This document shows positions 35,396 through 44,402 of a stretch of DNA of 64,000 bases, one piece after another. The stretch is taken from contig NZ_OCMZ01000002.1 in assembly GCF_900215485.1 (NCBI RefSeq), positions 992,001-1,056,000 of the forward strand, written 5' to 3'. Both the position numbers and the translations under genes were made by a program. The DNA is from Nitrosovibrio sp. Nv4 (GTDB lineage: Bacteria; Pseudomonadota; Gammaproteobacteria; Burkholderiales; Nitrosomonadaceae). The notes below the pieces were generated by a model. The model was not told the DNA's origin and searched no databases. It was given only the letters and a program-made list of their open reading frames with translations. Positions within the stretch are counted from its first letter, which is position 1, and each line of letters opens with the position of its first letter.

Positions 35396-35896
35396 ATGGC
35401 GCATCCTCAAGAAAAGATAAGCGCCGCCCGAGGGGCGTATGTCTACGAAGCGTTAACCATGGACGCAATCGCGCGGAAATGTAACGTTTCTGCCGGCACG
35501 CTCGCACGCTGGAAAAAAGCTGCGCTTGCTGATGGCGATGACTGGGACCGTGCTCGCGCAGCGGCACGGCTATCGGGCCAGGGTGCGGAAGCGGTCACCC
35601 AGGCTGTGCTGGAGGATTTCGTGCTGTTGTTTCAGAGCACGTTGACCGAGGTAAAGGCAGACAAACAGATCAAAGCTTTGGCCAAGGCGGAGGTGATCAG
35701 CCGTTTGTCCGATGCCTACAACAAGACTATGAGCGCAGTTGCCAAGGGTAACCCCAAGCTCAACAAGCTGGCGGTGGCCATGGAGGTACTGCAGGCACTC
35801 GCGGAGTTCGTCAGGCAGCACTACCCCAAGCATGCCAACGCGTTCGGGGAAATTCTTGAGCCTTTTGGCGAGGAAATCGCAAAGAGCTATGGCTAA
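35396..35896 (+). CDS. Terminase small subunit-like protein (DUF1804, Mu gp27 position)
   Basis: 166 residues. An N-terminal HTH (YEALTMDAIARKCNVSAGTLARWKKAALADGDDWDRARAAARLSG) followed by an all-helical region is the DUF1804 pattern, which always precedes Mu-like large terminase. It likely recognises the phage end for packaging. Confidence 0.88.
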   Translation: MAHPQEKISAARGAYVYEALTMDAIARKCNVSAGTLARWKKAALADGDDWDRARAAARLSGQGAEAVTQAVLEDFVLLFQSTLTEVKADKQIKALAKAEVISRLSDAYNKTMSAVAKGNPKLNKLAVAMEVLQALAEFVRQHYPKHANAFGEILEPFGEEIAKSYG

Positions 35897-37511
35897 TCGC
35901 TCAGCACGCCGGGAATTCCTTGACGGCATTGCCAATCTTGCTGCCGAGTATCGCCGCCAGATCGAGGCTGGCGTGGATGGTTTCGCGCCTGATCCGGCTG
36001 CGCGCCAGAAGCGAGTGAAGAAGGCCAACCACGATCTGGAGTATTTCGCGCGGACGTATTTCCCGCACTACGTCAAGCACGCCAACGCGCAGCTGCACGA
36101 ATTCCTCTACAAACGCCTGTTGGAAATTGTGGACAACGGCGTGGGCGACCATGACGCGATCGCGGCGCCGCGCGGCAATGCCAAGTCGACCATCGTCACG
36201 CAGATCTTCGTGATCTTCTGTGTAGTTACAGGGCGGAAGCGCTTCCCAGTAATCATCATGGATGCGCTTGACCAGGCGCTGCCAATGCTGGAAGCGATCA
36301 AGGCTGAACTTGCGTTTAATCCACGCCTGGCGATGGATTATCCAGAGGCAACCGGTCAGGGGCGCGTGTGGCAGGTCGGCACGATCATTACCGCCAACGA
36401 TGCCAAGGTGCAGGCATTCGGATCGGGCAAGAAAATGCGCGGCCTGCGGCATGGACCGCATCGCCCTGACCTAACGATCTGCGATGACCTCGAAAACGAC
36501 GAGAACGTGCGTAGCCCCGAACAGCGCGACAAACTGGAGTCCTGGTTGAAAAAAACCGTGCTATCGCTCGGTCCCGCCGATGACAGCATGGACGTGATCG
36601 CGATCGGCACCATCCTGCACTATGACTCAGTCTTGGCGAGGCTGCTCAAAAACCTGTTATGGAAGTCGCGTAAGTTCAAGGCGGTGATCGCATGGCCGCA
36701 CAGAATGGATCTGTGGGACAAATGGGAAGAGCTGCTGCTCAATACCGGAGAAGATGAGGCGCGGGCTTTCTATGCGGCGCACTCGACCGAGATGGAAGCA
36801 GGTGCCGTGGTGAGCTGGCCAGCTGCGCAGCCACTCTACAAACTCATGGTAAAACGCGCCAGGGATGGCCGGGCGGCTTTCGATTCAGAACAGCAGAACG
36901 ACCCGATCTCAGGCGAGGATGCGCCCTTTGCCAACTGTATCAGCTTCTGGGTGAATCGGCTGAGCGAGTGGTCATTCTATGGCGCATGCGACCCTAGCCT
37001 GGGTAAGCATGGCGCGAGCCGCGACCCTTCGGCGTTGCTGATAGGCGGCTTTAACCGGCTCACTGGCATCCTGGACGTGGTCGAAGCGCTCATCAAGAAG
37101 CGTCTGCCGGACCGCATCATAGAAGACATTATCGCGCTGCAAGTGCAATATCACTGCCGCTTATGGGTGGTCGAGACTGTCCAGTTTCAGGAGTTCCTGC
37201 GGACGGAACTTGTCAAGCGTAGCGCGAAGCGTGGCATCCCGGTTCCCGCCCGCCCCGTGATTCCGCACGCCGACAAACTGCTGCGCATCGAATCGCTGCA
37301 GCCACACATGGCCAACGGTCTGATTCGGCTGCATCCGTCACAAGCCACGCTGATCGATCAGCTGAGGCATTTCCCCAAGGCCGACCACGATGACGGACCG
37401 GATGCCCTGCACATGCTATGGATGGCGGCGGTCACGCGCGGTGCGGGCATGGCCTACCAGGGCGCGCGGAGCAGCAATAAGGATGAATTAACGGGAGCAG
37501 GCGCATGGTAG
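35889..37511 (+). CDS. Terminase large subunit (Mu gp28-like)
   Basis: 540 residues from ATG 35889, overlapping gp27. ATPase: APRGNAKSTIVTQ (Walker A variant), DLTICDDLENDENVRSPEQRDK (Walker B region). Nuclease: YGACDPSLGKHGASRDPSALLIGG and HDDGPDALHMLW. It packages phage DNA by the Mu headful route, taking host DNA beyond the right end. Confidence 0.95.
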   Translation: MANRSARREFLDGIANLAAEYRRQIEAGVDGFAPDPAARQKRVKKANHDLEYFARTYFPHYVKHANAQLHEFLYKRLLEIVDNGVGDHDAIAAPRGNAKSTIVTQIFVIFCVVTGRKRFPVIIMDALDQALPMLEAIKAELAFNPRLAMDYPEATGQGRVWQVGTIITANDAKVQAFGSGKKMRGLRHGPHRPDLTICDDLENDENVRSPEQRDKLESWLKKTVLSLGPADDSMDVIAIGTILHYDSVLARLLKNLLWKSRKFKAVIAWPHRMDLWDKWEELLLNTGEDEARAFYAAHSTEMEAGAVVSWPAAQPLYKLMVKRARDGRAAFDSEQQNDPISGEDAPFANCISFWVNRLSEWSFYGACDPSLGKHGASRDPSALLIGGFNRLTGILDVVEALIKKRLPDRIIEDIIALQVQYHCRLWVVETVQFQEFLRTELVKRSAKRGIPVPARPVIPHADKLLRIESLQPHMANGLIRLHPSQATLIDQLRHFPKADHDDGPDALHMLWMAAVTRGAGMAYQGARSSNKDELTGAGAW

Positions 37512-39058
37512 GCATCGTCGACGTCAACGGCAATCCAATCAATACCGGACTGATCAAGGAAGCGCAAAGCGCCAGGGTTGGAGCCCTTCGACATGAGTTC
37601 GCAGGCCACCCCAGCCGTGGCCTCACCCCCGCCAAACTGGCGCGCATCATGGAATCCGCCGAGCAAGGCGATATCCGCGCCCAGCACGATCTGTTCCTGG
37701 ACATGGAGGAGAAGGACGGCCATATCTACGCCGAGATGAGCAAGCGCAAGCGCGCGCTGCTCACGGTCGATTGGGATATCGTGCCGCCGCGCAACGCCAG
37801 CGCCAGGGAAAAGAAGGCGGCCGCGTACGTGAAGGAGCTGCTCACCGACGTGCCCAATTTCGAGGATGTGATCCTGGATGCGCTCGATGCCATCGGCCAC
37901 GGCTTTGCATGCCAGGAGATCCAATGGCAGATGTTGGGGCGGGAGTGGCTCCCAAAAACGATCAGCCATCGCCCACAAAGCTGGTTTCAGACCGACCGTG
38001 AAACGCGCTCGCAGATCCGGCTGCGCGATATGTCGCTTGATGGAGCCGAGTTGCAGCCGTTCGGCTGGATCACTCATGTGCATAAAGCCAAATCAGGCTT
38101 CCTTTCCCGCGCGGGACTGCACCGTGTGCTGGCCTGGCCCTTCCTGTTCAAAAATTACAGTGTGCGGGATCTGGCCGAGTTCCTCGAAATCTACGGCCTT
38201 CCCCTGCGCCTGGGCACGTATCCGACCGGCAGTAGTGACGATGAGAAAGGCACGTTGCTGCGCGCGGTGACCCAGATCGGCCACGACGCGGCCGGAATTA
38301 TTCCGGAAGGGATGATGATCGATTTCAAGGAAGCCGCAAAGGGCAGCCATGATCCATTCCAGGCGATGATGGACTGGTGCGAGCGCACCCAGAGCAAGGC
38401 TATCCTGGGCGGGACGCTGACCAGCCAAGCTGATGGCAAAAGCAGCACCAATGCCTTGGGACAGGTGCATAACGAGGTGCGGCACGATCTCAAGGTATCG
38501 GATGCCATCCAGCTTGCCGGAACATTAACCCGCGATCTGGTGTATCCGGTGCAGGCGCTTAACGTCGGCGGCGTCGAGGATCTTCGCCGAGCTTCACGCC
38601 TGGTGTTCGATATGCGTGAGCCGGAAGACTTCAAGATGATGGCCGAGTCGCTACCCGGCCTGGTGGACGTGGGCGTGCAGATCCCGGTTAACTGGGTGAG
38701 CGACAAATTGCGCATCCCGCAGCCGGCAGAGGGCGAAGCGGTGCTGGTCAGAGCGCGTCCGGAATCGGGCGGGGCCGGACAACCGTCCACGATGGCTACT
38801 GCCGCATTGTCTGCATTGCCTCCCGATGCGGATGAGTTTGACGTTCTTGCCGATGAGCTGGCCGGCGACTGGGAGCGCGTCACAGATCCTCTAATTGCTC
38901 CGATAATTGCCCTGGCGGCCGAGGTGGATGATTTCGAGGCATTTCAGGCGCGCCTGCCGGAACTGATCCATGACATGGACCCGGCAATACTGGCGGAAAC
39001 CCTGGCGCAGGGACAATTCGCGGCCCGTATCTGGGGCAAGGTCAATGGCGGGAATTGA
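37505..39058 (+). CDS. Portal protein (Mu gp29, DUF935)
   Basis: 517 residues. GLTPAKLARIMESAEQGDIRAQHDLFLDMEEKDGHIYAEMSKRKRAL is the DUF935 signature, with LPLRLGTYP and the GHDPFQAMMDW-like block further in. It forms the ring at the capsid vertex. ATG overlaps the terminase by 7 bases. Confidence 0.95.
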   Translation: MVGIVDVNGNPINTGLIKEAQSARVGALRHEFAGHPSRGLTPAKLARIMESAEQGDIRAQHDLFLDMEEKDGHIYAEMSKRKRALLTVDWDIVPPRNASAREKKAAAYVKELLTDVPNFEDVILDALDAIGHGFACQEIQWQMLGREWLPKTISHRPQSWFQTDRETRSQIRLRDMSLDGAELQPFGWITHVHKAKSGFLSRAGLHRVLAWPFLFKNYSVRDLAEFLEIYGLPLRLGTYPTGSSDDEKGTLLRAVTQIGHDAAGIIPEGMMIDFKEAAKGSHDPFQAMMDWCERTQSKAILGGTLTSQADGKSSTNALGQVHNEVRHDLKVSDAIQLAGTLTRDLVYPVQALNVGGVEDLRRASRLVFDMREPEDFKMMAESLPGLVDVGVQIPVNWVSDKLRIPQPAEGEAVLVRARPESGGAGQPSTMATAALSALPPDADEFDVLADELAGDWERVTDPLIAPIIALAAEVDDFEAFQARLPELIHDMDPAILAETLAQGQFAARIWGKVNGGN

Positions 39059-39836
39059 TCTCAAGGCATTGCCACCGAAAGAGTCGATCGGGTATTTCCG
39101 GCAGAAGGGCTACAAGATTGGTTTTAGCTGGGAAGATGTCTGGCAGCAGGAACACCAGGCGGCCTTCACGGTGGCCAAGGCCATGCAGCTCGACATCCTG
39201 CGCGACATTCGGGCTGGTGTTGATGATGCTCTGGCAAACGGCACAACGTTTGCCGATTTCCGCAGGAACCTGAAACCGCTGCTGGTGCAGAAGGGTTGGT
39301 GGGGCAAGGCGGAAATGACCGATCCGGCCACAGGCGAGGCTAAGGCTGTTCAGCTTGGCAGCACGCGCCGCCTAAAGACGATCTACGATACCAATCTGCG
39401 TACTGCTCACGCAGAGGGCCAGTGGGAGCGCATCCAGGCAAGCAAGGCCAGTTTTCCCTATCTGCAGTACTCCGGCAACAACAGTGAGCACGCGCGTTTG
39501 CAGCATGCGGCGTGGGACGGGCTGATACTGCCCGCCGACGACCCTTTCTACCAGGCGCACATGCCGGTCAAGGCATGGGGTTGCAAATGTCGGGTAATAC
39601 AGATGAGCCAGGGCATGCTCGACCGGCGCGGCTTGAGTGTGGGTGAGACGCCTGTCGTGCCGCAATACACGTACATCAATAAGAGGAGCGGCGAGGTGCA
39701 GAAAATTCCCCAAGGAGTCGATCCTGCGTTTCATTACCCTCCAGGCGGGCGCCAACAGAGCCTGGACAAGATGCTCGCAGAGAAGATCGAGAAACTGCCG
39801 GAGGATTTTCAGGGAAAAATCGATAAAACAAAATAA
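39045..39836 (+). CDS. Head morphogenesis protein (Mu gpF, gp30)
   Basis: 263 residues from ATG 39045, overlapping the portal gene. The MuF domain is clear: LKTIYDTNLRTAHAEGQWERI ... YSGNNSEHARLQHAAWDGLILPADDPFY ... WGCKCRVIQMS. It is shorter than Mu F and ends in a basic helix. About 260 bp of gene-free DNA follows before the inserted cargo gene. Confidence 0.94.
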   Translation: MAGIDLKALPPKESIGYFRQKGYKIGFSWEDVWQQEHQAAFTVAKAMQLDILRDIRAGVDDALANGTTFADFRRNLKPLLVQKGWWGKAEMTDPATGEAKAVQLGSTRRLKTIYDTNLRTAHAEGQWERIQASKASFPYLQYSGNNSEHARLQHAAWDGLILPADDPFYQAHMPVKAWGCKCRVIQMSQGMLDRRGLSVGETPVVPQYTYINKRSGEVQKIPQGVDPAFHYPPGGRQQSLDKMLAEKIEKLPEDFQGKIDKTK

Positions 39837-40095
39837 GCGGTTTTGGAGCCTGGCCCGCCTTAGTGGTGGCATAGGTAGCGGGAATGTCCTGTTACCCGCG
39901 TTAGACCCCCGTTAAATTCGCTTGGAAGGGCATTCAAACCTTCGACGCCGCCTGCCAATCCAAGCTCCTGGCGTGAGCAAACTCAATGGGCAGTACGGTT
40001 CGGCCTAACTGCCATGTCCCCTTTAGACGTAGGTCGCCAGGATTCCACACAAGCGAACCCCAGCCTAGGACCGCAACTCGCGCGCTTGCTCCTGC

Positions 40096-42114
40096 TCAAA
40101 GTATCGGAATCTGGAGGCGCTCGAAGAACGACCTGTTTCGTTTTTTGGCATCACTCAGCACTTTGTCATAGGACAATATTTCAATATAGCAGCCCGAGTG
40201 CTTGTGATACTGAAAATATCCCTCGTTGTCCGGAGTTTTTACGAAGTCTCGACTCTCTGCGATTGCGCGGATGCGGGGGGTAAGACTGCACAGGATATAC
40301 GCGTAGAACGGAATTGCCCCAACGTTGAGAGTCTTTCCATCTCTGTCTTTCGCTAGCCCGTCTTTGATCTTACTGACATAGCGCAGGACTTGGCCGACAG
40401 GATCCTCCTCTCTCAAAGGATATTCATTCCTCTCCGGGCGCTTGAACTCCACGATCACGACCGATTGATAGGGACTCCGCGTGTCTGAGAACGCCCGTGG
40501 CGTATTGAAGACCACCAAGTCCGGTTCATCTCCGCCGTCGACGTTAATCACCTTCAATCGACTAACCGGGAGGTCGGAAGCTAGGTGCCAGTGATACGCC
40601 AATCGTTCGTCAACAACCCATAGGTTCTGCTTTTCAAACTCCACATCGTCCGACGTCTTTTGCATCGGGTAAATAAGTTGGTGCACAAAGTCTTCCCGGG
40701 CGTAGGCACCACTCTCTTGGAGCTTCAAAGCACTGTCGAGCATTTCGAGAATTGTCCGCCTGTGCACAACGTATTTCGCCAGGGCTGCCTTCCCCAATTC
40801 GTTCTCTTCGTGCAAATACTGGTCGTAGAGAGCTTGATATTCGAGGGCGCCCGTAGCGGATTCTGGAGGCGGTACCTTAATTTGCGCAGCCAGTTGTCGG
40901 TGTTCGACCTCGATGTCTTGTTGCGTCTTGTAAAGCTCAACGTCGAGTTGCTCATCAGTAAGATTTGGAGGAATCTTCGCAAGCCGGGCACTGTGGCGCT
41001 CCTGCAGAACGTACCGAAATTGAGGTGCCTTCTGCTGCACAAAGGCCTCAATAGTTTGGCGCTTCTCCTGCTGAAGCGCGGTCGTGTATGGCTCAGCTAT
41101 AGTGCGGAGAACGTTGGCGACTTCAGCGTCCAGCTCGGCCCGTGTCATCTCGCCCGGAAACTCAAGGTCCGCATCCTGTAGGAACATGAAGTCTGTCCGT
41201 TCCGAATTAACTCGAGCGTCGAGATAAGATCCTGAAACATACGCCTTGAAGACAAATGACTGACCATGCTCGTCAGTGAATCTGGCATCGAACTCTGGCA
41301 TGGATTTTGCTGCTTTCCGCTCAAGTACTTCACGCTGGTTCGCGCAATATGAGACAGTGTGGTGTTTCTTGGAACTGGACTGAAACCGCAGGATCTTTGC
41401 CTTAAATCTCTGTGCACGTATGCTGAACTCCACGTCCTGCGCGCGTTGCTTGGCCTCCTCGGCGAACACATAGTTTAGGTTGATCGAGTGACCAGTATTG
41501 TCGTGAAGTGCAATTTGCGGACAGGATCCGCTGACGAAATGGATCAGGAAATGGTCTATTACTTTATGGCCAATGGTCTCAAGCGACTTCGGGAAGTGCT
41601 TCTGATACTCAAGGCGTAGCCCGGTGAGCTTCACGGCGGTCTTGCGGTGGCGTGTTGATGAGGGCTCCACCCGCTCGTTCTCGACGCCATTCGTCGTCTT
41701 TACGAAGTCAAATGTACGCCGCGTCCAAGCTTCACCGTCATGGAAGATACTGTCGATAATCGCCTTATCGAAAACTTTCAGCCAAGTAAAACGTCCTATG
41801 CCCTTGTTGCCACGGGTAGCTTTGCCTGTAGAGTCCGAGAGGAAAAACGCTCGCGCATTGCCGTCGTCGAATCCCCTTCCATTGTCGAAGACGGAGATGT
41901 TTCGAATCGGCGCAATATTGATCTCTTCGGAGCCAGAGCCAGGTAGGGCCGCCTGGGAGAGATCTCGCTCGACATGAACATCGATACGCCCATCAGCGGC
42001 CTTCGCATCTTCGATGGCCTCAATTGAATTAACTAGACATTCGAACAGTGGGAGGAATGGCTGAGTCAGCGGGAGTTGGAGATTATTTACCCGCCCAGCG
42101 ATATCAACCTGCAT
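40096..42114 (-). CDS. GHKL ATPase with C-terminal PD-(D/E)XK-like nuclease, candidate anti-phage cargo
   Basis: 672 residues on the strand opposite to the late genes. ATPase boxes: Glu25/Asn29 in ECLVNSIEAIED, DNGRG at 77-81, GNKGIG at 102-107. The middle is helical/coiled (about 340-480). Near the C terminus Asp532 (DEPDLVVFN) and Glu556-Phe-Lys558 (VVIVEFKRP) form a PD-(D/E)XK nuclease core. A Shine-Dalgarno-like GGGAGGG lies before the ATG. Base use differs from the phage genes around it. Related MutL/MORC-type GHKL proteins occur in restriction and other defence loci. The exact family was not identified; function in immunity is inferred. Confidence 0.82.
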   Translation of the reverse strand: MQVDIAGRVNNLQLPLTQPFLPLFECLVNSIEAIEDAKAADGRIDVHVERDLSQAALPGSGSEEINIAPIRNISVFDNGRGFDDGNARAFFLSDSTGKATRGNKGIGRFTWLKVFDKAIIDSIFHDGEAWTRRTFDFVKTTNGVENERVEPSSTRHRKTAVKLTGLRLEYQKHFPKSLETIGHKVIDHFLIHFVSGSCPQIALHDNTGHSINLNYVFAEEAKQRAQDVEFSIRAQRFKAKILRFQSSSKKHHTVSYCANQREVLERKAAKSMPEFDARFTDEHGQSFVFKAYVSGSYLDARVNSERTDFMFLQDADLEFPGEMTRAELDAEVANVLRTIAEPYTTALQQEKRQTIEAFVQQKAPQFRYVLQERHSARLAKIPPNLTDEQLDVELYKTQQDIEVEHRQLAAQIKVPPPESATGALEYQALYDQYLHEENELGKAALAKYVVHRRTILEMLDSALKLQESGAYAREDFVHQLIYPMQKTSDDVEFEKQNLWVVDERLAYHWHLASDLPVSRLKVINVDGGDEPDLVVFNTPRAFSDTRSPYQSVVIVEFKRPERNEYPLREEDPVGQVLRYVSKIKDGLAKDRDGKTLNVGAIPFYAYILCSLTPRIRAIAESRDFVKTPDNEGYFQYHKHSGCYIEILSYDKVLSDAKKRNRSFFERLQIPIL

Positions 42115-42394
42115 TTGCTTATTCCCTCCCCAGAGCCCTCGGGGGCATCATGGCTATATGTGAGACACGTAGCTTACATGACTTGTGTCGATAACGGATG
42201 AGTTTTGGCATGCATGTCAGATCATAGTGCCCTGTCTGTTCGGTGAACGATCCTATCCAACAGTTGATATAGCAACGCTGCAACTCATTTAGCAATTACG
42301 GCCTGGATTGCTTAAACTTGAATGAATTCGAATGCGCGTAACAATTGATATGGAGTGTGATTAGCATAGGCGAGTGTAAATTCACATCCTTCAA
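42115..42394. other. Gap upstream of the cargo gene
   Basis: About 280 bp between the minus-strand cargo gene and the protease promoter. AT-rich, no gene. It should hold the promoter of the cargo gene, but I see no box strong enough to mark. Confidence 0.5.
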
Positions 42395-42504
42395 TTGACG
42401 ACTCATGTTTTGCAATGCTAATCTGACTTAACTCTTCTCCCGTTTCCGGGAGGAAATGCTTCCGCCTTAACTCCTCTCCCAGCCGCCCGCACAATGGCGG
42501 CATG
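42395..42504 (+). promoter_or_regulatory. Candidate late promoter and leader of the head operon
   Basis: TTGACG (42395-42400), 16 bp, GCTAATCTG (-10 at 42417-42422), a 6-bp hairpin CTCCCG/CGGGAG at 42437-42452, then a 45-bp block (42460-42504) 39/45 identical to that before the amidase gene. It also ends in GCCGCC ... GGCGGCATG. An out-of-frame ATG in the loop gives a 3-codon ORF here. Confidence 0.65.
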
Positions 42505-43611
42505 AATCGCAAGCACAAACTATCTCGTTCCGCAATCGGCATTGCCGTGTGCGCGTTCACCTTGTCCGCGAGCAAGGAAGTGCAGCTGCTGCCTGCCGGA
42601 CAATTCCGCGCCAAGGACGGCCGCCCCAAAGATGTGCCGCACTGGTATATCGATGCGGCGCTGGCCGAAATCATCATTGCCGAAATTGCCAGGCTGAACA
42701 ATTCCCTGGTCATCGACTACGAGCATCAATCCCTGCTGGCCGTCAGCAACGGCCAACCCGCCCCGGCCGCCGCTTGGTTCAAAAAGCTGGAGTGGCGCGA
42801 GGCAGATGGCCTTTACGCTATCGACGTGGAATGGACGCAACGCGCAGCCGCCATGATCGAGGCCAAGGAGTATCTCTACATTTCCCCGGTTTTCAGCTAC
42901 GACAAAAAAACCGGCGCGATCAAATCAATCATTAACGCAGCGCTGACCAATAACCCTGCCCTCGATGGAATGGATGAGGTGACAGCCCAGGCTGCCGCTA
43001 CACGTTTTTCAACTGAAACACAGGAGCTTTTAACTATGAACCTCGATGAGCTGTTGGCCAACATCCGTTGGCTTTTGAACTTGCCGCTCCTGGCAACGCC
43101 GGAAGAGATTGCTGCGGAGCTGCAGAAGGCTGCCGATGTAATCAAAAACGGTAATCCGGAAGCGGCTGCAGCTGGATTCAGCCTGCCGGCACTGCTCGAA
43201 GCGCGGAACACGGAAATCGTTGCACTCAGGGCTGCCGCGCCAGATCCCGCCAAGTATGTGCCGATCGATGCGATGCAGGCCGTGCAAACCGAGCTGGCGA
43301 CGCTGCGGGCAGACGTGAACGGACGCGAGGTGGATGGCCTGGTTACCGCCGCTCTGACCGACGGGCGTTTGTTGCCTCCGCAGGAAGCGTGGGCGCGTGG
43401 GCTGGGCGGCAAGGATATCGCGGCACTGAAAAGCTATCTCGACATCGCGCAACCGGTTGCGGCCCTGAGTGGCACGCAGACCGGCGGCAAGAAACCCGGC
43501 GACAGCGGAGACGGTGAGCAATTAACCGAATCGCAGCTGGCTGTATGCAAGGCGATGGGCGTTTCGGAGGACGACTTCAAGAAAACCCTGCAGGCTCAGC
43601 CGCAAGGCTGA
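42502..43611 (+). CDS. Prohead protease/scaffold precursor (Mu gpI-like)
   Basis: 369 residues (Mu I 361). VQLLPAGQFRAKDGRP, SLVIDYEHQSLLA, AAWFKKLEWREADGLYAIDVEWTQRAAAMI and YLYISPVFSYDK are Mu I-family marks; the DYEHQ histidine is in the likely active site. The C-terminal half is an alanine-rich scaffold. It lies directly downstream of the candidate late promoter. Confidence 0.93.
   Translation: MNRKHKLSRSAIGIAVCAFTLSASKEVQLLPAGQFRAKDGRPKDVPHWYIDAALAEIIIAEIARLNNSLVIDYEHQSLLAVSNGQPAPAAAWFKKLEWREADGLYAIDVEWTQRAAAMIEAKEYLYISPVFSYDKKTGAIKSIINAALTNNPALDGMDEVTAQAAATRFSTETQELLTMNLDELLANIRWLLNLPLLATPEEIAAELQKAADVIKNGNPEAAAAGFSLPALLEARNTEIVALRAAAPDPAKYVPIDAMQAVQTELATLRADVNGREVDGLVTAALTDGRLLPPQEAWARGLGGKDIAALKSYLDIAQPVAALSGTQTGGKKPGDSGDGEQLTESQLAVCKAMGVSEDDFKKTLQAQPQG
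43036..43611 (+). CDS. Internal in-frame scaffold start (Mu gpZ-like)
   Basis: ATG 43036 is in frame with the protease gene and has AGGAG at 43022-43026, nine bases upstream. It would give a 191-residue scaffold product without the protease domain, beginning MNLDELLANIRWLLNLPLL. In Mu, Z is made from an internal start in I in the same way. Confidence 0.65.
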   Translation: MNLDELLANIRWLLNLPLLATPEEIAAELQKAADVIKNGNPEAAAAGFSLPALLEARNTEIVALRAAAPDPAKYVPIDAMQAVQTELATLRADVNGREVDGLVTAALTDGRLLPPQEAWARGLGGKDIAALKSYLDIAQPVAALSGTQTGGKKPGDSGDGEQLTESQLAVCKAMGVSEDDFKKTLQAQPQG

Positions 43612-43670
43612 TCGCGTCCGGGGAAGCGGCGCTGGCCGCATTTATCCATCAATAGAAAAAGGAGAATCAC

Positions 43671-44339
43671 ATGGCAGCTCTCGCAGCAGATCGCAACACA
43701 CCGATGAAAGACGGCGAGCTGATTTCCGTCTCCGTTGCCGCCGCCGTCAAGATTTATGCAGGCTCCCTGGTAGCGGTCAACGCCTCAGGCTATGCCACGC
43801 CTGGCGCCCTTGCTGCCACGTTGACTTATCTGGGCCGTGCGGAAGAGCAAGTGGACAATACTGGCGCTGACGGAGCGAAGTCGGTGCTGGTGCGTGTCGG
43901 GAAAACGTTCAAGTGGCTCAACCACGGCGCTGATCCCGTGGTTCAGGCTGACCTCGGCAAGCCTTGTTATATCGTCGACGATCAAACCGTGGCCAAGACC
44001 AACGGCAATGGAACCCGTTCTGCCGCAGGCACGGTGATTGCAATTGATTCGGATGGTGTCTGGGTGGCGGCTTCGGTGCGAGGCAATCTGACCGCCACTG
44101 CAGCACTGGATTTTGCATCAATCGCCGCTGCTGCCAGCGCGGATCTCACTATCGCAGTGGCGGGTGCTGCAGTAGGCGACGCGGTATCTCTGGGATTGCC
44201 CGCAGCGCCGACGGCGGGGCTCATTTTCCAGACGTTCGTATCCGCAGCCGGCATCGTCACTGTGCGCGCCACAAACATTACAGCCGGGGCAGTCGATGCG
44301 GCGTCCGCGACGTACCGTGTCACGGTGCACAAGTTGTAA
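43671..44339 (+). CDS. Head decoration/fibre-like protein
   Basis: 222 residues, ATG 43671 after GGAG. The N-terminal half (MKDGELISVSVAAAVKIYAGSLVAVNASGYATPGA) is a DUF2190-like capsid decoration pattern. The C-terminal half (AADLTIAVAGAAVGDAVSLGL then PAAPTAGLIFQTFVSAAGIV) resembles head-fibre domains. It lies just before the capsid gene. Confidence 0.78.
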   Translation: MAALAADRNTPMKDGELISVSVAAAVKIYAGSLVAVNASGYATPGALAATLTYLGRAEEQVDNTGADGAKSVLVRVGKTFKWLNHGADPVVQADLGKPCYIVDDQTVAKTNGNGTRSAAGTVIAIDSDGVWVAASVRGNLTATAALDFASIAAAASADLTIAVAGAAVGDAVSLGLPAAPTAGLIFQTFVSAAGIVTVRATNITAGAVDAASATYRVTVHKL

Positions 44340-44402
44340 AGCCTCATCGATCAACTGATCGACCAACTGAATTATTGATCAATCTTCAGGAGATATACAA
44401 AC

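Noticed and set aside
42312-42713. 133-residue minus-strand frame near the protease
   Set aside because: Antisense of the protease start and its promoter; no ribosome site or motifs.
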